From an uncultured Collinsella sp. (GTDB taxonomy: Bacteria > Actinomycetota > Coriobacteriia > Coriobacteriales > Coriobacteriaceae), in the NCBI GenBank assembly GCA_902497065.1, contig CABVDH010000005.1:1-64000 (forward strand): DNA of 64,000 bases, in the 5' to 3' direction. A program made the translations under genes and the position numbers. The notes below the pieces were generated by a model. The model had not been told where the DNA came from. It made no database searches and saw nothing but the letters and a program-made list of their open reading frames with translations. How positions within the stretch are numbered: the first letter of the stretch is position 1; the number at the start of each line of letters is the position of its first letter. This document shows positions 42,603-50,940 of the stretch, one piece after another.

Positions 42603-42640
42603 CCAGCAAAAAGGGGCGCGACCATGACGGCCACGCCCCC
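42603..42640 (-). terminator. Terminator of the yqeY gene
   Basis: On the minus strand GGGGCGTGGCC...GGTCGCGCCCC is followed by TTTTTGC, about 30 bp after the stop at 42669. Confidence 0.88.
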
Positions 42641-42668
42641 TCAGCATCAACTATGTACCGCTCGGCCC

Positions 42669-43112
42669 TTAAGCCAGCTTTGCGCCGACGATCTTTGCTG
42701 CGGCCGGCTTATCGAAGTTGCCGCCGGTGGCCTTGCCGAGTGCACCCATGACCTGGCCCATCTGCTTCTTGGACGTGGCGCCCAGCTCGGCGATGACCTG
42801 CTCGATCAGGGCCTCGAGTTCCTCGCCCGAAACCTGCGCGGGCAGCAGGCTCTCCAGAATCTTGACCTGCTCGGTCAGGTTGTCGGTACGCTCCTGGTCG
42901 GTACCGGCCTTAATGGACATCTCCAGTGTCTCACTCGTCTGCTTAATCAGACGCTTGATCATGTTGTTGACGTCTTCCTCGGTCACATCGCGACGCTCGT
43001 TGACCTCGATATTCTTCACCTCGGCCTTAACCTGGCGAATGATAGACAGGCGAACCTTGTCCTTGGCCTTCATGGCCGCAATCATTTCCTTCTGCAGCTC
43101 TTCGTTGGTCAT
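42669..43112 (-). CDS. yqeY: GatB/YqeY domain protein
   Basis: A 147-residue YqeY-like protein, similar to the tRNA-binding tail of GatB. LQKEMIAAMKAKDKVRLSIIRQVKAEVKNIEV is the conserved helical start. LESLLPAQVSGEELEALIEQ and MGQVMGALGKATGGNFDKPA complete the domain, nearly full family length. Its exact role is unproven; it may act on tRNA or amidotransferase partners. Start: AGGAGG stands 8 bases before ATG 43112, making it better than the ATG two codons upstream. It lies downstream of the foldase gene on the same strand. Confidence 0.92.
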   Translation of the reverse strand: MTNEELQKEMIAAMKAKDKVRLSIIRQVKAEVKNIEVNERRDVTEEDVNNMIKRLIKQTSETLEMSIKAGTDQERTDNLTEQVKILESLLPAQVSGEELEALIEQVIAELGATSKKQMGQVMGALGKATGGNFDKPAAAKIVGAKLA

Positions 43113-43166
43113 CTGCATATCCTCCTCAATAGCGTGGGCGGTACTCACGCGTGCACCGCCCCATGA

Positions 43167-44387
43167 TTACTTAGTCGTCGACGAATCGTCGGTCGAACTC
43201 TTGGTGACGCCCTTCAGGCTGACGTTATACGGCACGTCCTTGGGCATGGGGTTAACGGTGATGTCGGCGTCCTTCTTGTACTGCTCCAGCCACTCGCTGT
43301 ACGCAGTGCTTGCCGCCTGCGTCTTCACCACGTTGGAGACGTACTTCTTGATGTCCTTGGGCACCTGGTTGATGTCATCAACCTGATTATCGACATGGAA
43401 GTAGTCAGTGCACTTGATGATGTGATAACCATAGGTCGACTCGACGACGTCGCTCACATCGCCCTTGTTGAGCCCCTCGAGCGCCGTCTGGTAGCTGTCG
43501 ACGAAAGTGGTGAGCTTATCCCAGCCCACATCGCCCTTCTTCTCCTTGGAACCGGTGTCCTCGGAGTACTGCTCAACGGCGTCCTCAAAGCTCAGCTCAC
43601 CGGAGTTGATCTTGTCCAGACACTCCTGCGCCTTGGCCTTGGCGGCAGCCTTGTCTTCGTCGGAAGCGTCAGAATCGACCTTGATCAGGATATTCGACGA
43701 ACGACGGGCATCGTTATAGTTGGACAGGTTCTCATTGATGTAATCGACGATCTCGCTGTCCTTGGGCTTGCTGGTGGGCGCCACGGCATCCTTGAGCTTT
43801 TGCTGTGCCAGGCTCTCCTTGAGCGAGTCCTTGTAGGTGTCCTCGGTGTAGCCATAGGTCTTAAGCGTCTTCTTAAAGGCCTTGGCACCGCCCGCGCTCT
43901 TGCACGCGTCCTTCCAAGCCTTCTCGACCTCCTCGTCCGACACCGTCACGCCGTTCTCCTTCTGTGCCTGTTGAAGCAGAATCTGTTGCGTGTAGGAGTC
44001 GATAAGCTGCTTGCGGTACTTCTTGGGCGTGAGGTCGCTGTCGACCAGGTACTGTGCCCAGTCCTTGTCCTTGGTGTAGCCGTAGGACGTACGCATGCTC
44101 ATGATCTGCTTGGTCACGGTGTCCTCGGTAAGGTTGGTGCCGTTGATAGTAGCAGCGACACCGCCGGTCAGCTTGTAGCCCGAGGTGTCCTCGGCCTGCG
44201 ACATAAGGCCGGAGCACGCCATCGCCGAGACGGAAAGCAGCATCGCCAGCACACCGATGACCACCAGGACGATCTTGACGGTCTTAGACACGTACGTCTT
44301 GCGTTGCTTCTTGCGAGAGCTGGAGGCAGCGCGAGCCTGCTGCTCGGGCGTCGGCGCGGCCTCGGAGTTCTTTTTCTTATTTGCCAT
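43167..44387 (-). CDS. Membrane-anchored parvulin-type peptidyl-prolyl isomerase (PrsA/SurA-like)
   Basis: A 406-residue extracytoplasmic folding factor. A ~35-residue basic, Gln/Arg-rich cytoplasmic start is followed by one hydrophobic helix (IVLVVIGVLAMLLSVSAMAC), perhaps a signal anchor or a lipoprotein signal ending at Cys. A SurA-N-like helical chaperone region follows, with Lys/Asp-rich helices. The rotamase domain is SSNILIKVDSDASDEDKAAA, LSFEDAVEQYSEDTGS, KGDVGWDKL, DVVESTYGYHIIKCTD. It would assist secreted proteins such as the LPxTG proteins of this window. ATG 44387 has GAAAGG upstream. The C terminus is Ser/Asp/Thr-rich. Confidence 0.9.
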   Translation of the reverse strand: MANKKKNSEAAPTPEQQARAASSSRKKQRKTYVSKTVKIVLVVIGVLAMLLSVSAMACSGLMSQAEDTSGYKLTGGVAATINGTNLTEDTVTKQIMSMRTSYGYTKDKDWAQYLVDSDLTPKKYRKQLIDSYTQQILLQQAQKENGVTVSDEEVEKAWKDACKSAGGAKAFKKTLKTYGYTEDTYKDSLKESLAQQKLKDAVAPTSKPKDSEIVDYINENLSNYNDARRSSNILIKVDSDASDEDKAAAKAKAQECLDKINSGELSFEDAVEQYSEDTGSKEKKGDVGWDKLTTFVDSYQTALEGLNKGDVSDVVESTYGYHIIKCTDYFHVDNQVDDINQVPKDIKKYVSNVVKTQAASTAYSEWLEQYKKDADITVNPMPKDVPYNVSLKGVTKSSTDDSSTTK

Positions 44388-44508
44388 AGTCGGCCTTTCG
44401 CATAACGAATCGAACAAACGCCATTGTGTCACAACGCGGCCCCCGCGGCACGCTTGGTACATTGGGGGCAGGTTAATCTGCACCATTTTGGTGCAAAGGG
44501 GGCAGATG

Positions 44509-44601
44509 CGGCACTTGGCAGTTGGGGAGGTTCTTTATGTGCCGGCAGTTAGGGACAGTCCCCCAAGTGCCGACAGAAAAGGAACGTCCCCCAAGTGCCG
44601 A
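44509..44601. repeat. Imperfect palindrome with AAGTGCCGAC and GGGACAG words
   Basis: CGGCACTTGG...GGGGAGGTTCTTT (44509-44535) pairs imperfectly with AAAGGAACGTCCCCCAAGTGCCG (ending near 44601). Inside are a second copy of CCCCCAAGTGCCGACAG and GGGACAG at 44552-44558. It lies in the gap between the PTS IIA and foldase genes and belongs to the GGGACAG-type repeats. Confidence 0.75.
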
Positions 44602-44613
44602 CTCAGCCCCACC

Positions 44614-45078
44614 CTAGAAGTGGCGGCGGATGGCGTCGACCATGCCCTGCGGCGTGGTCTGGCCGAGCACGTCGGCTGCGGCATCGGCATCCATAAAGAT
44701 ATTCATGAGCGCTTGCAGGGCCTCGACTTGGCCGCCCGGCTCGGCAATGCCCAGATTAATGACGATCTGCGCCGGCACCGGAGCGCCCATGCCAGCCATA
44801 GCGTTAAATGTCACGGGCGCGGCGGGCTTCACCACCGCGATATAGGGCTTGGCCACAAACCCCGGGTCGGTGTGCGGGATAGCGATGTTGGCCGCCGGCA
44901 TGGCAAGGCCCGTGGGATAGGCATCTTCACGCGTGCGGACGGCGTCGAGCCAACCGGATGCAATGTAGCCACGTGGTGCAAGCTCGCCCTCAAGCCGCGC
45001 GAACACCTCATCCGGCGTCGCACACTCCCAATCAAAAAACACCAGCTCAGGCGTAAACAGCGCTTCGTTATCCGCCAT
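44614..45078 (-). CDS. Orphan PTS EIIA protein, fructose/mannitol type
   Basis: A 154-residue PTS_EIIA type 2 domain. The phosphorylatable His is in NIAIPHTDPGFVAKP; the preceding RTREDAYPTGLAMPAANI and the later VPAQIVINLGIAEPGGQVEALQALMNIF are conserved. No EIIB or EIIC is next to it, so it may serve a remote transporter (galactitol or fructose type) or a regulatory phosphorelay. It is bordered on both sides by repeat elements. Confidence 0.88.
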   Translation of the reverse strand: MADNEALFTPELVFFDWECATPDEVFARLEGELAPRGYIASGWLDAVRTREDAYPTGLAMPAANIAIPHTDPGFVAKPYIAVVKPAAPVTFNAMAGMGAPVPAQIVINLGIAEPGGQVEALQALMNIFMDADAAADVLGQTTPQGMVDAIRRHF

Positions 45079-45108
45079 GCGCTCACCTCTCTCTCACCTA
45101 GCCATCGG

Positions 45109-45145
45109 GGACGTTCTTAAATGACTAGTCGTTAAAGAACGTCGC
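45109..45145. repeat. GACGTTCTT palindrome
   Basis: GACGTTCTTAAATGACTAGTC with its mirror AAAGAACGTC. GGGGACGTTCTT is shared in part with the element at 44509-44601. Confidence 0.75.
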
Positions 45146-45164
45146 AGGTGACTACCCAAAACAA

Positions 45165-45202
45165 AGGGTGGCCACGTGCGCCTTGGCGCCAATGACCACC
45201 CT
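45165..45202 (-). terminator. Terminator of the pur operon
   Basis: On the minus strand AGGGTGG...CCACCCT with an inner GGCGCC stem is followed by TTGTTTTG, 31 bp after the purN stop. Confidence 0.75.
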
Positions 45203-45232
45203 GACTACTCGGCTAAATTGTACTGTGCGCCG

Positions 45233-45934
45233 CTAGCCGCGAGGCGCGTCAATTGCGACCTTGCCGCTCTCCAGCACGTGGACGCGGCCGTCGGCGAGCA
45301 TTTGCACGACCTCGGGATACAGCACGTGCTCAATCGCGTGGATGTGTTCCTCGAGCGTGTCGACATCCCAGCCCTCCTCAACAGCCAGCGCACGCTGGGC
45401 GATGATGGGACCGTTGTCGTAGATCTCGTTGGCAAAATGCACGGTCACGCCAGTTACCTTGACGCCGCGCGCAAAGGCATCGTCGATCGCATGCGCGCCG
45501 GTAAAGCTCGGCAGCAGTGCCGGATGCAAGTTGACCACGCGGTTGGGAAACGCCGCCAGCAGCGGCGTGTGCACCATGCGCATGTAACCGGCCATGACCA
45601 CATATTCGCAGCCGCGCTCGAGCAGCTCGTGCGCGATGATCTCGTCGGCGGCGATGGGGTTGGCATAGACATCCTTGGACAGCGTAAGCGTCTGGATGCC
45701 CGCGCGCTCAGCGCGCTGCAAACCCTTAGCCGAAGGACGGCTCGACACCACAAGCTCAATCGAAGCGTTGAGTTTGCCGGCAGCGATCAGATCGATCAGC
45801 GCCTGCAGGTTGGTACCCGAACCGCTGATGAGTACACCGATCTTGAGCGGCTCGGCCGTATCGGTACCGGTCGGACGGGTATAGGGCACAAAATCCAGGC
45901 CCTCGGCAGCAGTCATCTGCTCGTTAGCGCTCAT
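45233..45934 (-). CDS. purN: Phosphoribosylglycinamide formyltransferase
   Basis: A 233-residue folate-dependent GAR transformylase (purine step 3). IGVLISGSGTNLQALID, then VVMAGYMRMVHTPLL and the catalytic region RVVNLHPALLPSFTGAHAIDDAF, with VTVHFANEIYDNGPIIAQ, are all in place. A ~28-residue N-terminal extension precedes the core. It overlaps purM by 11 bp and is last in purF-purM-purN. Confidence 0.95.
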   Translation of the reverse strand: MSANEQMTAAEGLDFVPYTRPTGTDTAEPLKIGVLISGSGTNLQALIDLIAAGKLNASIELVVSSRPSAKGLQRAERAGIQTLTLSKDVYANPIAADEIIAHELLERGCEYVVMAGYMRMVHTPLLAAFPNRVVNLHPALLPSFTGAHAIDDAFARGVKVTGVTVHFANEIYDNGPIIAQRALAVEEGWDVDTLEEHIHAIEHVLYPEVVQMLADGRVHVLESGKVAIDAPRG

Positions 45935-47027
45935 CGGAGTACACGACCTTACCGGAACCCTCGACGCACTCGCCCACGCGGAACGGCTTCTCGCCCAGCG
46001 CGACCAGAGCCTCGGTCACCGCGGCCTCGTCCTCGGGGGCGACGATCAGGCACAGGCCAACGCCCATGTTGAAGGTCTTGCATGCCTCATTGGGCGCGAG
46101 CTCGGCCTGGCGCGAGACGTAGGTGATGACGGGCGGAACGTCCCAACCCATCTCGACGCCGTTACGGGTGACCACGGCATCGACGTCGTCGGCAAGCGCG
46201 CGGTTGAGGTTCTCGGTAATACCGCCGCCAGTGATGTGGGCGATAGCGTGCACGTTGGCGCCGCCGCGCAGCAGCTCCAGAATCGGCTTGACGTAGATGC
46301 GCGTGGGAGCCAGCAGGGCGTCTGCCAGCGATGCGCCGCCGAGTTCCTCGAGCGGACGGCTCAGCTCCTCGGCCTTAGCGGCGGCCTCGGGCGTGCCCGG
46401 CTTAATGCCGTCGACGCCAATGACCTTGCGCACGAGCGAGTAGCCGTTGGAGTGCACGCCAGTGGAAGGCAGGCCCAGGATCACGTCGCCGGGGCGGACG
46501 TTCGCGGGGTCGAGCATCTTGGGACGGTCGACGACGCCCACGGTAAATCCGGCAAGGTCGTAGTCGGCAGGAGCCATGACGCCGGGGTGCTCGGCCATCT
46601 CACCGCCCACGAGCGCGCAGCCCGCGAGCTTGCAGCCGTCGGCCACACCCTTGATGATCTTTGCCATGTGCTCGGCCTCGATGTGGCCGATGGCAACGTA
46701 GTCCAGGAAGAACAGCGGCTCGGCGCCCGAAGCCAGAATGTCGTTGACGCACATAGCAACCAGGTCCTGGCCCACCGTCTCGTGACGGTCCATGATCTGG
46801 GCGAGCACGAGCTTGGTGCCCACGCCGTCGGTACCGCTAATCAGAATCGGGTCTTCCATATCCTTAAGCGCGGCGGCCGAGAACAGGCCACCGAAGCCAC
46901 CAATACCGCCGATGACCTCGGGGCGATTGGTGTCCTTAACCATTTGCTTAATAGCGTCGACGGCGCGGCCGCCCTCGGCGGTATCGACGCCGGCATCCTC
47001 ATACGTCACATGCTTGCTGTCGCTCAT
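45924..47027 (-). CDS. purM: Phosphoribosylformylglycinamidine cyclo-ligase
   Basis: A 367-residue AIR synthase (purine step 5). TYEDAGVDTAEGGRAVDAIK is the conserved N terminus. Also seen are GIGGFGGLF, LISGTDGVGTKLVLA, DLVAMCVNDILASGAEPLFF, GGEMAEHPGVM and AHITGGGITENLNRAL. It is 158 bp downstream of purF; the gap contains the half repeat at 47141-47171. Confidence 0.96.
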   Translation of the reverse strand: MSDSKHVTYEDAGVDTAEGGRAVDAIKQMVKDTNRPEVIGGIGGFGGLFSAAALKDMEDPILISGTDGVGTKLVLAQIMDRHETVGQDLVAMCVNDILASGAEPLFFLDYVAIGHIEAEHMAKIIKGVADGCKLAGCALVGGEMAEHPGVMAPADYDLAGFTVGVVDRPKMLDPANVRPGDVILGLPSTGVHSNGYSLVRKVIGVDGIKPGTPEAAAKAEELSRPLEELGGASLADALLAPTRIYVKPILELLRGGANVHAIAHITGGGITENLNRALADDVDAVVTRNGVEMGWDVPPVITYVSRQAELAPNEACKTFNMGVGLCLIVAPEDEAAVTEALVALGEKPFRVGECVEGSGKVVYSDER

Positions 47028-47140
47028 CTGAGCCTTCCTCTCCCACTACCGTGGCGCCGCCCGGGCGCCAAACGGTGCTCATAGTTGCGTTCATTTCGGC
47101 GCGCGCCATAACAGCACACGCCGTCATATCAACAAAACAG

Positions 47141-47171
47141 CAGGTAAAACCTACCAAAATAAACCTGTCCC
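47141..47171. repeat. Half-copy of the AGGTTTATTTTGG repeat
   Basis: CAGGTAAAACCTACCAAAAT followed by AAACCTGTCCC matches the right arm near 36125-36154 and the reversed left arm at 35982. It lies between purF and purM, with no clear partner arm here. Confidence 0.7.
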
Positions 47172-47184
47172 TACATGGCAGGCT

Positions 47185-48855
47185 TTAGGCCTCGCCGTGC
47201 TCCTCTTCCCAGCTGCGGTCGTCGTATTTCTCGACCACGGCGTCGTCGTCAAAGTGCAGCGGCTTGTCCAGGTTGCGGGGCTTAAAGCCCTCCATGAACT
47301 TGTCGCGGCCAAAGCTCTCGGGAATCGCCACGGGATAGCGGCCGGTAAAGCACGCGTCGCAGTAGCCGCCCTTGGGCATGACCTTCAGCAGGCCCTCGAC
47401 CGAAAGGAAGGCCAGCGAATCGGCGCCGATATACTCGCAAATCTCGTCGACCGTCTTGTTGGCGCTGATAAGCTGCGACTGCACGTCGGTATCGATACCG
47501 TAGAAGCACGGCCAGATGACCTCGGGCGAGTTGATGCGAATGTGAATCTCCTTGGCGCCGGCGTTGCGCAGCATCTTGACGAGCTGCACCATGGTGGTGC
47601 CGCGGACGATGGAGTCGTCAATGACAACCAGGCGCTTGCCCTCGATGTTGTCGCGCAGCGGGTTGAGCTTCATACGCACGCCCATGGCACGCAGCTCCTG
47701 CGTAGGCTCGATAAACGTACGGCCCACATAGCGATTCTTGATAAGGCCCTCGCCAAAGGGAATACCGCTCTCGTGCGAATACCCCTCCGCGGGCGGCAGG
47801 CCGGAGTCAGGCACGCCGATGACCAGGTCGGCCTCGACGGGCTCCTCATGTGCCAGCTGACGACCCATGTCATAACGGCAGGCGTAGACGCTCTTGCCGT
47901 TCATGATGGAATCGGGGCGAGCGAAGTAGACCTGCTCAAAGATGCAGTTGGCAGGCTCTTCGGCGGCAGGCACGCCCTGCTCGGACACAAGGCCCTCGGC
48001 GCTGATGCGCAAAATCTCACCGGGACGGACGTCGCGGACGTACTCGGCGCCCACAATGTCGAGCGCGCAAGTCTCGGAGGCGACGACCCAGCCGCCGGCG
48101 CGCGTGACATGGGTGGTGGCGTCGACCGTCGCGGCGCCGTCCTGCGACGGCAGCTGCGAAACGGATGCGGCGTCGGCCTGGTCCAGGCCCTCGTCCACCA
48201 GCTTGCCCAACACCAGCGGGCGAATGCCATGCGGGTCGCGGAAAGCGTAGAGCGCCTGCTCATTGATGAGCGTCATGGCGTAGCCGCCGCGCACGAGCTC
48301 CATGGTCTTGCGAATGCCCTCGCGCAGATGGCCTGTACGCTGAGTAAAGTAGCCGATGAGTTTGGTCGCGACCTCGGAATCCGAGTTGGAGAGGAACGGC
48401 ACGCCCAGCTCGATCAGCTGGCGGCGCAGCTCGTCGGTGTTGACGAGGGTGCCGTTGTGCGCGAGCGCGATAATGACGCTATTGATGGTAGAGAGGTGCG
48501 GCTGAGAGGCTTCCCAGCTCTTGGCGCCGGCGGTGCCGTAGCGCACATGACCCACGGCCAGCTGACCGGAGAGCGTCGACAAGTCGGCATTGGAGAACAC
48601 GCGGTCGAGCAGGCCCAGATCTTTGCGGACCATAACCGTACCGCCGTCACCAACAGCGATTCCCGCCGATTCTTGGCCACGGTGCTGCAGTGCACGCAGG
48701 CCAAAGTACGTCAGTCGAGCCACGTCGCGATCGGGCGCCCAGACACCAAAAACGCCGCATTCCTCATGCAGCTGGTCAGAGTCCGGATCATACGTCGACA
48801 TGGCGTTCACCTGTCCCGCGGCACGCTCGGCCGCGCGGATGGTTTCTTGAGACAT
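47185..48855 (-). CDS. purF: Amidophosphoribosyltransferase
   Basis: A 556-residue enzyme of the first committed purine step (PRPP plus Gln to phosphoribosylamine). HEECGVFGVWAPDRDVARLTYFGLRALQHRGQES is the class II Gln amidotransferase start; the catalytic Cys is residue 33, so a ~32-residue propeptide would need to be removed, as in Bacillus-type enzymes. KLNPLRDNIEGKRLVVIDDSIVRGTTMVQLVKML is the PRPP loop. Cys residues (CFYGID, GGYCDACFTGRYP) suit the Fe-S cluster of this type. An insertion near residues 215-260 (SQLPSQDGAATVDATTHVTR) is unusual. GAGGGG precedes ATG. Confidence 0.96.
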   Translation of the reverse strand: MSQETIRAAERAAGQVNAMSTYDPDSDQLHEECGVFGVWAPDRDVARLTYFGLRALQHRGQESAGIAVGDGGTVMVRKDLGLLDRVFSNADLSTLSGQLAVGHVRYGTAGAKSWEASQPHLSTINSVIIALAHNGTLVNTDELRRQLIELGVPFLSNSDSEVATKLIGYFTQRTGHLREGIRKTMELVRGGYAMTLINEQALYAFRDPHGIRPLVLGKLVDEGLDQADAASVSQLPSQDGAATVDATTHVTRAGGWVVASETCALDIVGAEYVRDVRPGEILRISAEGLVSEQGVPAAEEPANCIFEQVYFARPDSIMNGKSVYACRYDMGRQLAHEEPVEADLVIGVPDSGLPPAEGYSHESGIPFGEGLIKNRYVGRTFIEPTQELRAMGVRMKLNPLRDNIEGKRLVVIDDSIVRGTTMVQLVKMLRNAGAKEIHIRINSPEVIWPCFYGIDTDVQSQLISANKTVDEICEYIGADSLAFLSVEGLLKVMPKGGYCDACFTGRYPVAIPESFGRDKFMEGFKPRNLDKPLHFDDDAVVEKYDDRSWEEEHGEA

Positions 48856-48896
48856 GGCATCCCCTCAGAGCCTCGTATTTTGGCGTTACCCGCCTT

Positions 48897-48902
48897 ATTA
48901 TA
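48897..48902 (-). promoter_or_regulatory. Candidate -10 box for the purF operon
   Basis: A perfect TATAAT on the minus strand, 42 bp upstream of the purF start. The base pattern 17 bp upstream (GGGGGA) does not resemble TTGACA, so the promoter is only half supported. Confidence 0.4.
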
Positions 48903-49140
48903 CGCACGGCGCGACGCGCTCCCCCGCGCATGAGCAGCGCTTTTTAAAAGCCCACCGAGCTAATAATCCGTTTTGCGGCCTAACATTTTATTGGTCTGTC
49001 CAGTGCAAGCGCCCACGCCCCCAGATGGCCGCCGCGTCCACCGTTGAGGGTTGCATTGTTGCAATTGGGACGTTCGTCCTGTCTTTTGGCAGGTCGGCGG
49101 CGTATCCTTGTAATCTAGGACAAAGCGAGAAAGGTTCTGT

Positions 49141-50370
49141 ATGGATCGAAACGGACTCGACCCCAGCGTCCCCAGCGCCACGGAGGTCAAGAAGATTCCC
49201 CTCATCATTAAGGTGTACGCCGTCCTGTGCATCCTGTCCGGCGTGGGCACACTCCCGTCGGTCGCCGCCTTTATGTGGCAGGTCATCACCGCGCTCATTA
49301 ACGGCAACGCCGCCGCCAAGCTCGGCGACAATATGCTGGTCTCGGTTGGACTCATTGTCGCCGGCATCATGCTCTCTGCGGCAAGTGCCGTCATCCTGAT
49401 CATCTTTGGCCTGGACCTTATCAAAAACCAGCGCCGCAACGCCGCCCGCCTGTCCTACATCCTTATTGCATTCACCGTCGTCGAGCTTTTGGTCGACGTG
49501 ATGCTCCAGGGTATCGGGCTCTTCTTGCTTCGTCCCGCTATTCAGCTCGGTATCCTCATCGCGCTTTCGGCAACCGTCGACCCTACGCTTCGCCAGGAGC
49601 GCGAACTGCAGCGCCGCCTACAGGAGATGCTCGACCGCGACGCCGCCGCCGAGGGCATGCTCGGCCGCGATGAAACCGGCGAGGGCTACATCAAACTTAA
49701 CTACTTCAACCTGTTCTGGGTATTCCTCGTCTGCTGCGTGCTCGGCCTGATCGCCGAGGACATCTGGCACATGACGGTCGACGACCCAGGCGTCTACCAG
49801 GACCGCGCCGGCATGCTGTTTGGTCCCTTCAGCCCCATCTATGGCTTTGGCGCCGTACTCATGACCATGGTGCTCAACCGCTTCTATAAAAAGAACCCCA
49901 TCATCATTTTCCTGGTAAGCGCTGTGCTCGGCGCGAGCTTTGAGGTGTTCGTGGGCTGGTTTATGCAGACCTCATTTGGCGTGGTCTCGTGGAGCTACTC
50001 GCACATGAAGCTGTTCGGCATGCCCGACCCACTCGCCGTCCTTACGGGCGGACGCACCTGCACGGGCTTTGCCTGCCTGTGGGGCCTGGGTGGCCTTATC
50101 TGGATCAAGCTGCTGCTGCCGAGGTTGCTCAAGCTCATCAACATGATTCCGTGGAAGAGTCGCTACTCGGCTACCGTCATCTTTACCGTCATTATGCTGG
50201 TCGACGGCGTCATGACGCTACAGTCGCTCGACTACTGGTACCAGCGCGTCAACGGCACGGAGCCGGATATTCCCGTCGCGCAGTTCTACGGCAAGTATTT
50301 CGATAACGATTACATGGAGAACCGCTTCCAGAGCATGACCATGAGCCCCAAGGATGCGACGCGCGTGTAG
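49141..50370 (+). CDS. PF06541-type putative ABC transporter permease / membrane protein
   Basis: A 409-residue integral membrane protein. The C-terminal half matches the PF06541 type: FNLFWVFLVCCVLGLIAEDI, FGPFSPIYGFGAVLMTMVLNRF, SAVLGASFEVFVGWFMQTSF, YSHMKLFGMPDPLAVLTGGRT. The first half has four more helices and a charged linker around residues 155-175. The name of the family is historic and no ABC partner is adjacent; the transport role is unproven. It is a lone plus-strand gene divergent from purF, with a strong terminator. Confidence 0.82.
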   Translation: MDRNGLDPSVPSATEVKKIPLIIKVYAVLCILSGVGTLPSVAAFMWQVITALINGNAAAKLGDNMLVSVGLIVAGIMLSAASAVILIIFGLDLIKNQRRNAARLSYILIAFTVVELLVDVMLQGIGLFLLRPAIQLGILIALSATVDPTLRQERELQRRLQEMLDRDAAAEGMLGRDETGEGYIKLNYFNLFWVFLVCCVLGLIAEDIWHMTVDDPGVYQDRAGMLFGPFSPIYGFGAVLMTMVLNRFYKKNPIIIFLVSAVLGASFEVFVGWFMQTSFGVVSWSYSHMKLFGMPDPLAVLTGGRTCTGFACLWGLGGLIWIKLLLPRLLKLINMIPWKSRYSATVIFTVIMLVDGVMTLQSLDYWYQRVNGTEPDIPVAQFYGKYFDNDYMENRFQSMTMSPKDATRV

Positions 50371-50402
50371 CGCCATGCAATGCCGAGATTTTCCAACACA
50401 CC

Positions 50403-50444
50403 GAAAAGCCCACTGGTAGACTGATGAACTGCCAGTGGGCTTTT
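50403..50444. terminator. Bidirectional terminator
   Basis: AAAAGCCCACTGG...CCAGTGGGCTTTTT is perfect over 13 bp, followed by T's on the plus strand and with A's on the left, between the convergent genes ending at 50370 and 50469. Confidence 0.92.
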
Positions 50445-50468
50445 TGTTGGCGAGTGCTGCTGCCGGCC

Positions 50469-50885
50469 TTACGCCTCGCGCTCGACCTCGCTCACACACT
50501 CATTTTTGATGGTACCGACGAGCGCCTGCAGTGCGTCGACCACATGTGGGCGAATGTCTCCGCCGATGAGTACGAGCATGATGTCGTCGCCCACGGCAAG
50601 CTCGCCGCTCGCCAGCCACACGCGCACATAGCCGATACCCGGCATCGCGCGCGTTGCCTCGATGGCGGCCTGCACCTTTTCGGCATCGAAGCCGAACACC
50701 ATGCCGCCCACCTTATGTCCAGGCGCCACACCATTTGTCTCGATCCCACGCACCTCGGACTTAGGCGTCGCACGCACCACGCCGTTGTGTGTCAGGTACA
50801 TCCCACAATCAGCCGCCGAAGCATCGGCCTTGGCTTCGCGCAGCCAAGCATCAACCGAAGGCATCGATTTGCCGTTCTCAAGCAT
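50469..50885 (-). CDS. MoaE-like molybdopterin synthase-related protein
   Basis: A 138-residue protein resembling MoaE in its centre and end: GGMVFGFDAEKVQAAIEATR, then IGYVRVWLASGELAVGDDIM (HRxGxLxVGE in true MoaE), then HVVDALQALVGTIKNECVSE (KxxxPIWKxE in true MoaE). The catalytic Lys pattern is altered, and the His-Arg of the central motif is replaced. It could be a divergent MoaE or a MoaE-fold protein with another role. No other molybdenum-cofactor genes are in the window. ATG 50885 is the second of two adjacent ATGs after AAGGAG. Confidence 0.6.
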   Translation of the reverse strand: MLENGKSMPSVDAWLREAKADASAADCGMYLTHNGVVRATPKSEVRGIETNGVAPGHKVGGMVFGFDAEKVQAAIEATRAMPGIGYVRVWLASGELAVGDDIMLVLIGGDIRPHVVDALQALVGTIKNECVSEVEREA

Positions 50886-50940
50886 CATTTCTCCTTTTGA
50901 TTTCCAGGGTAGTCTTTTTGGGACGGGGCTCCCGGACACT

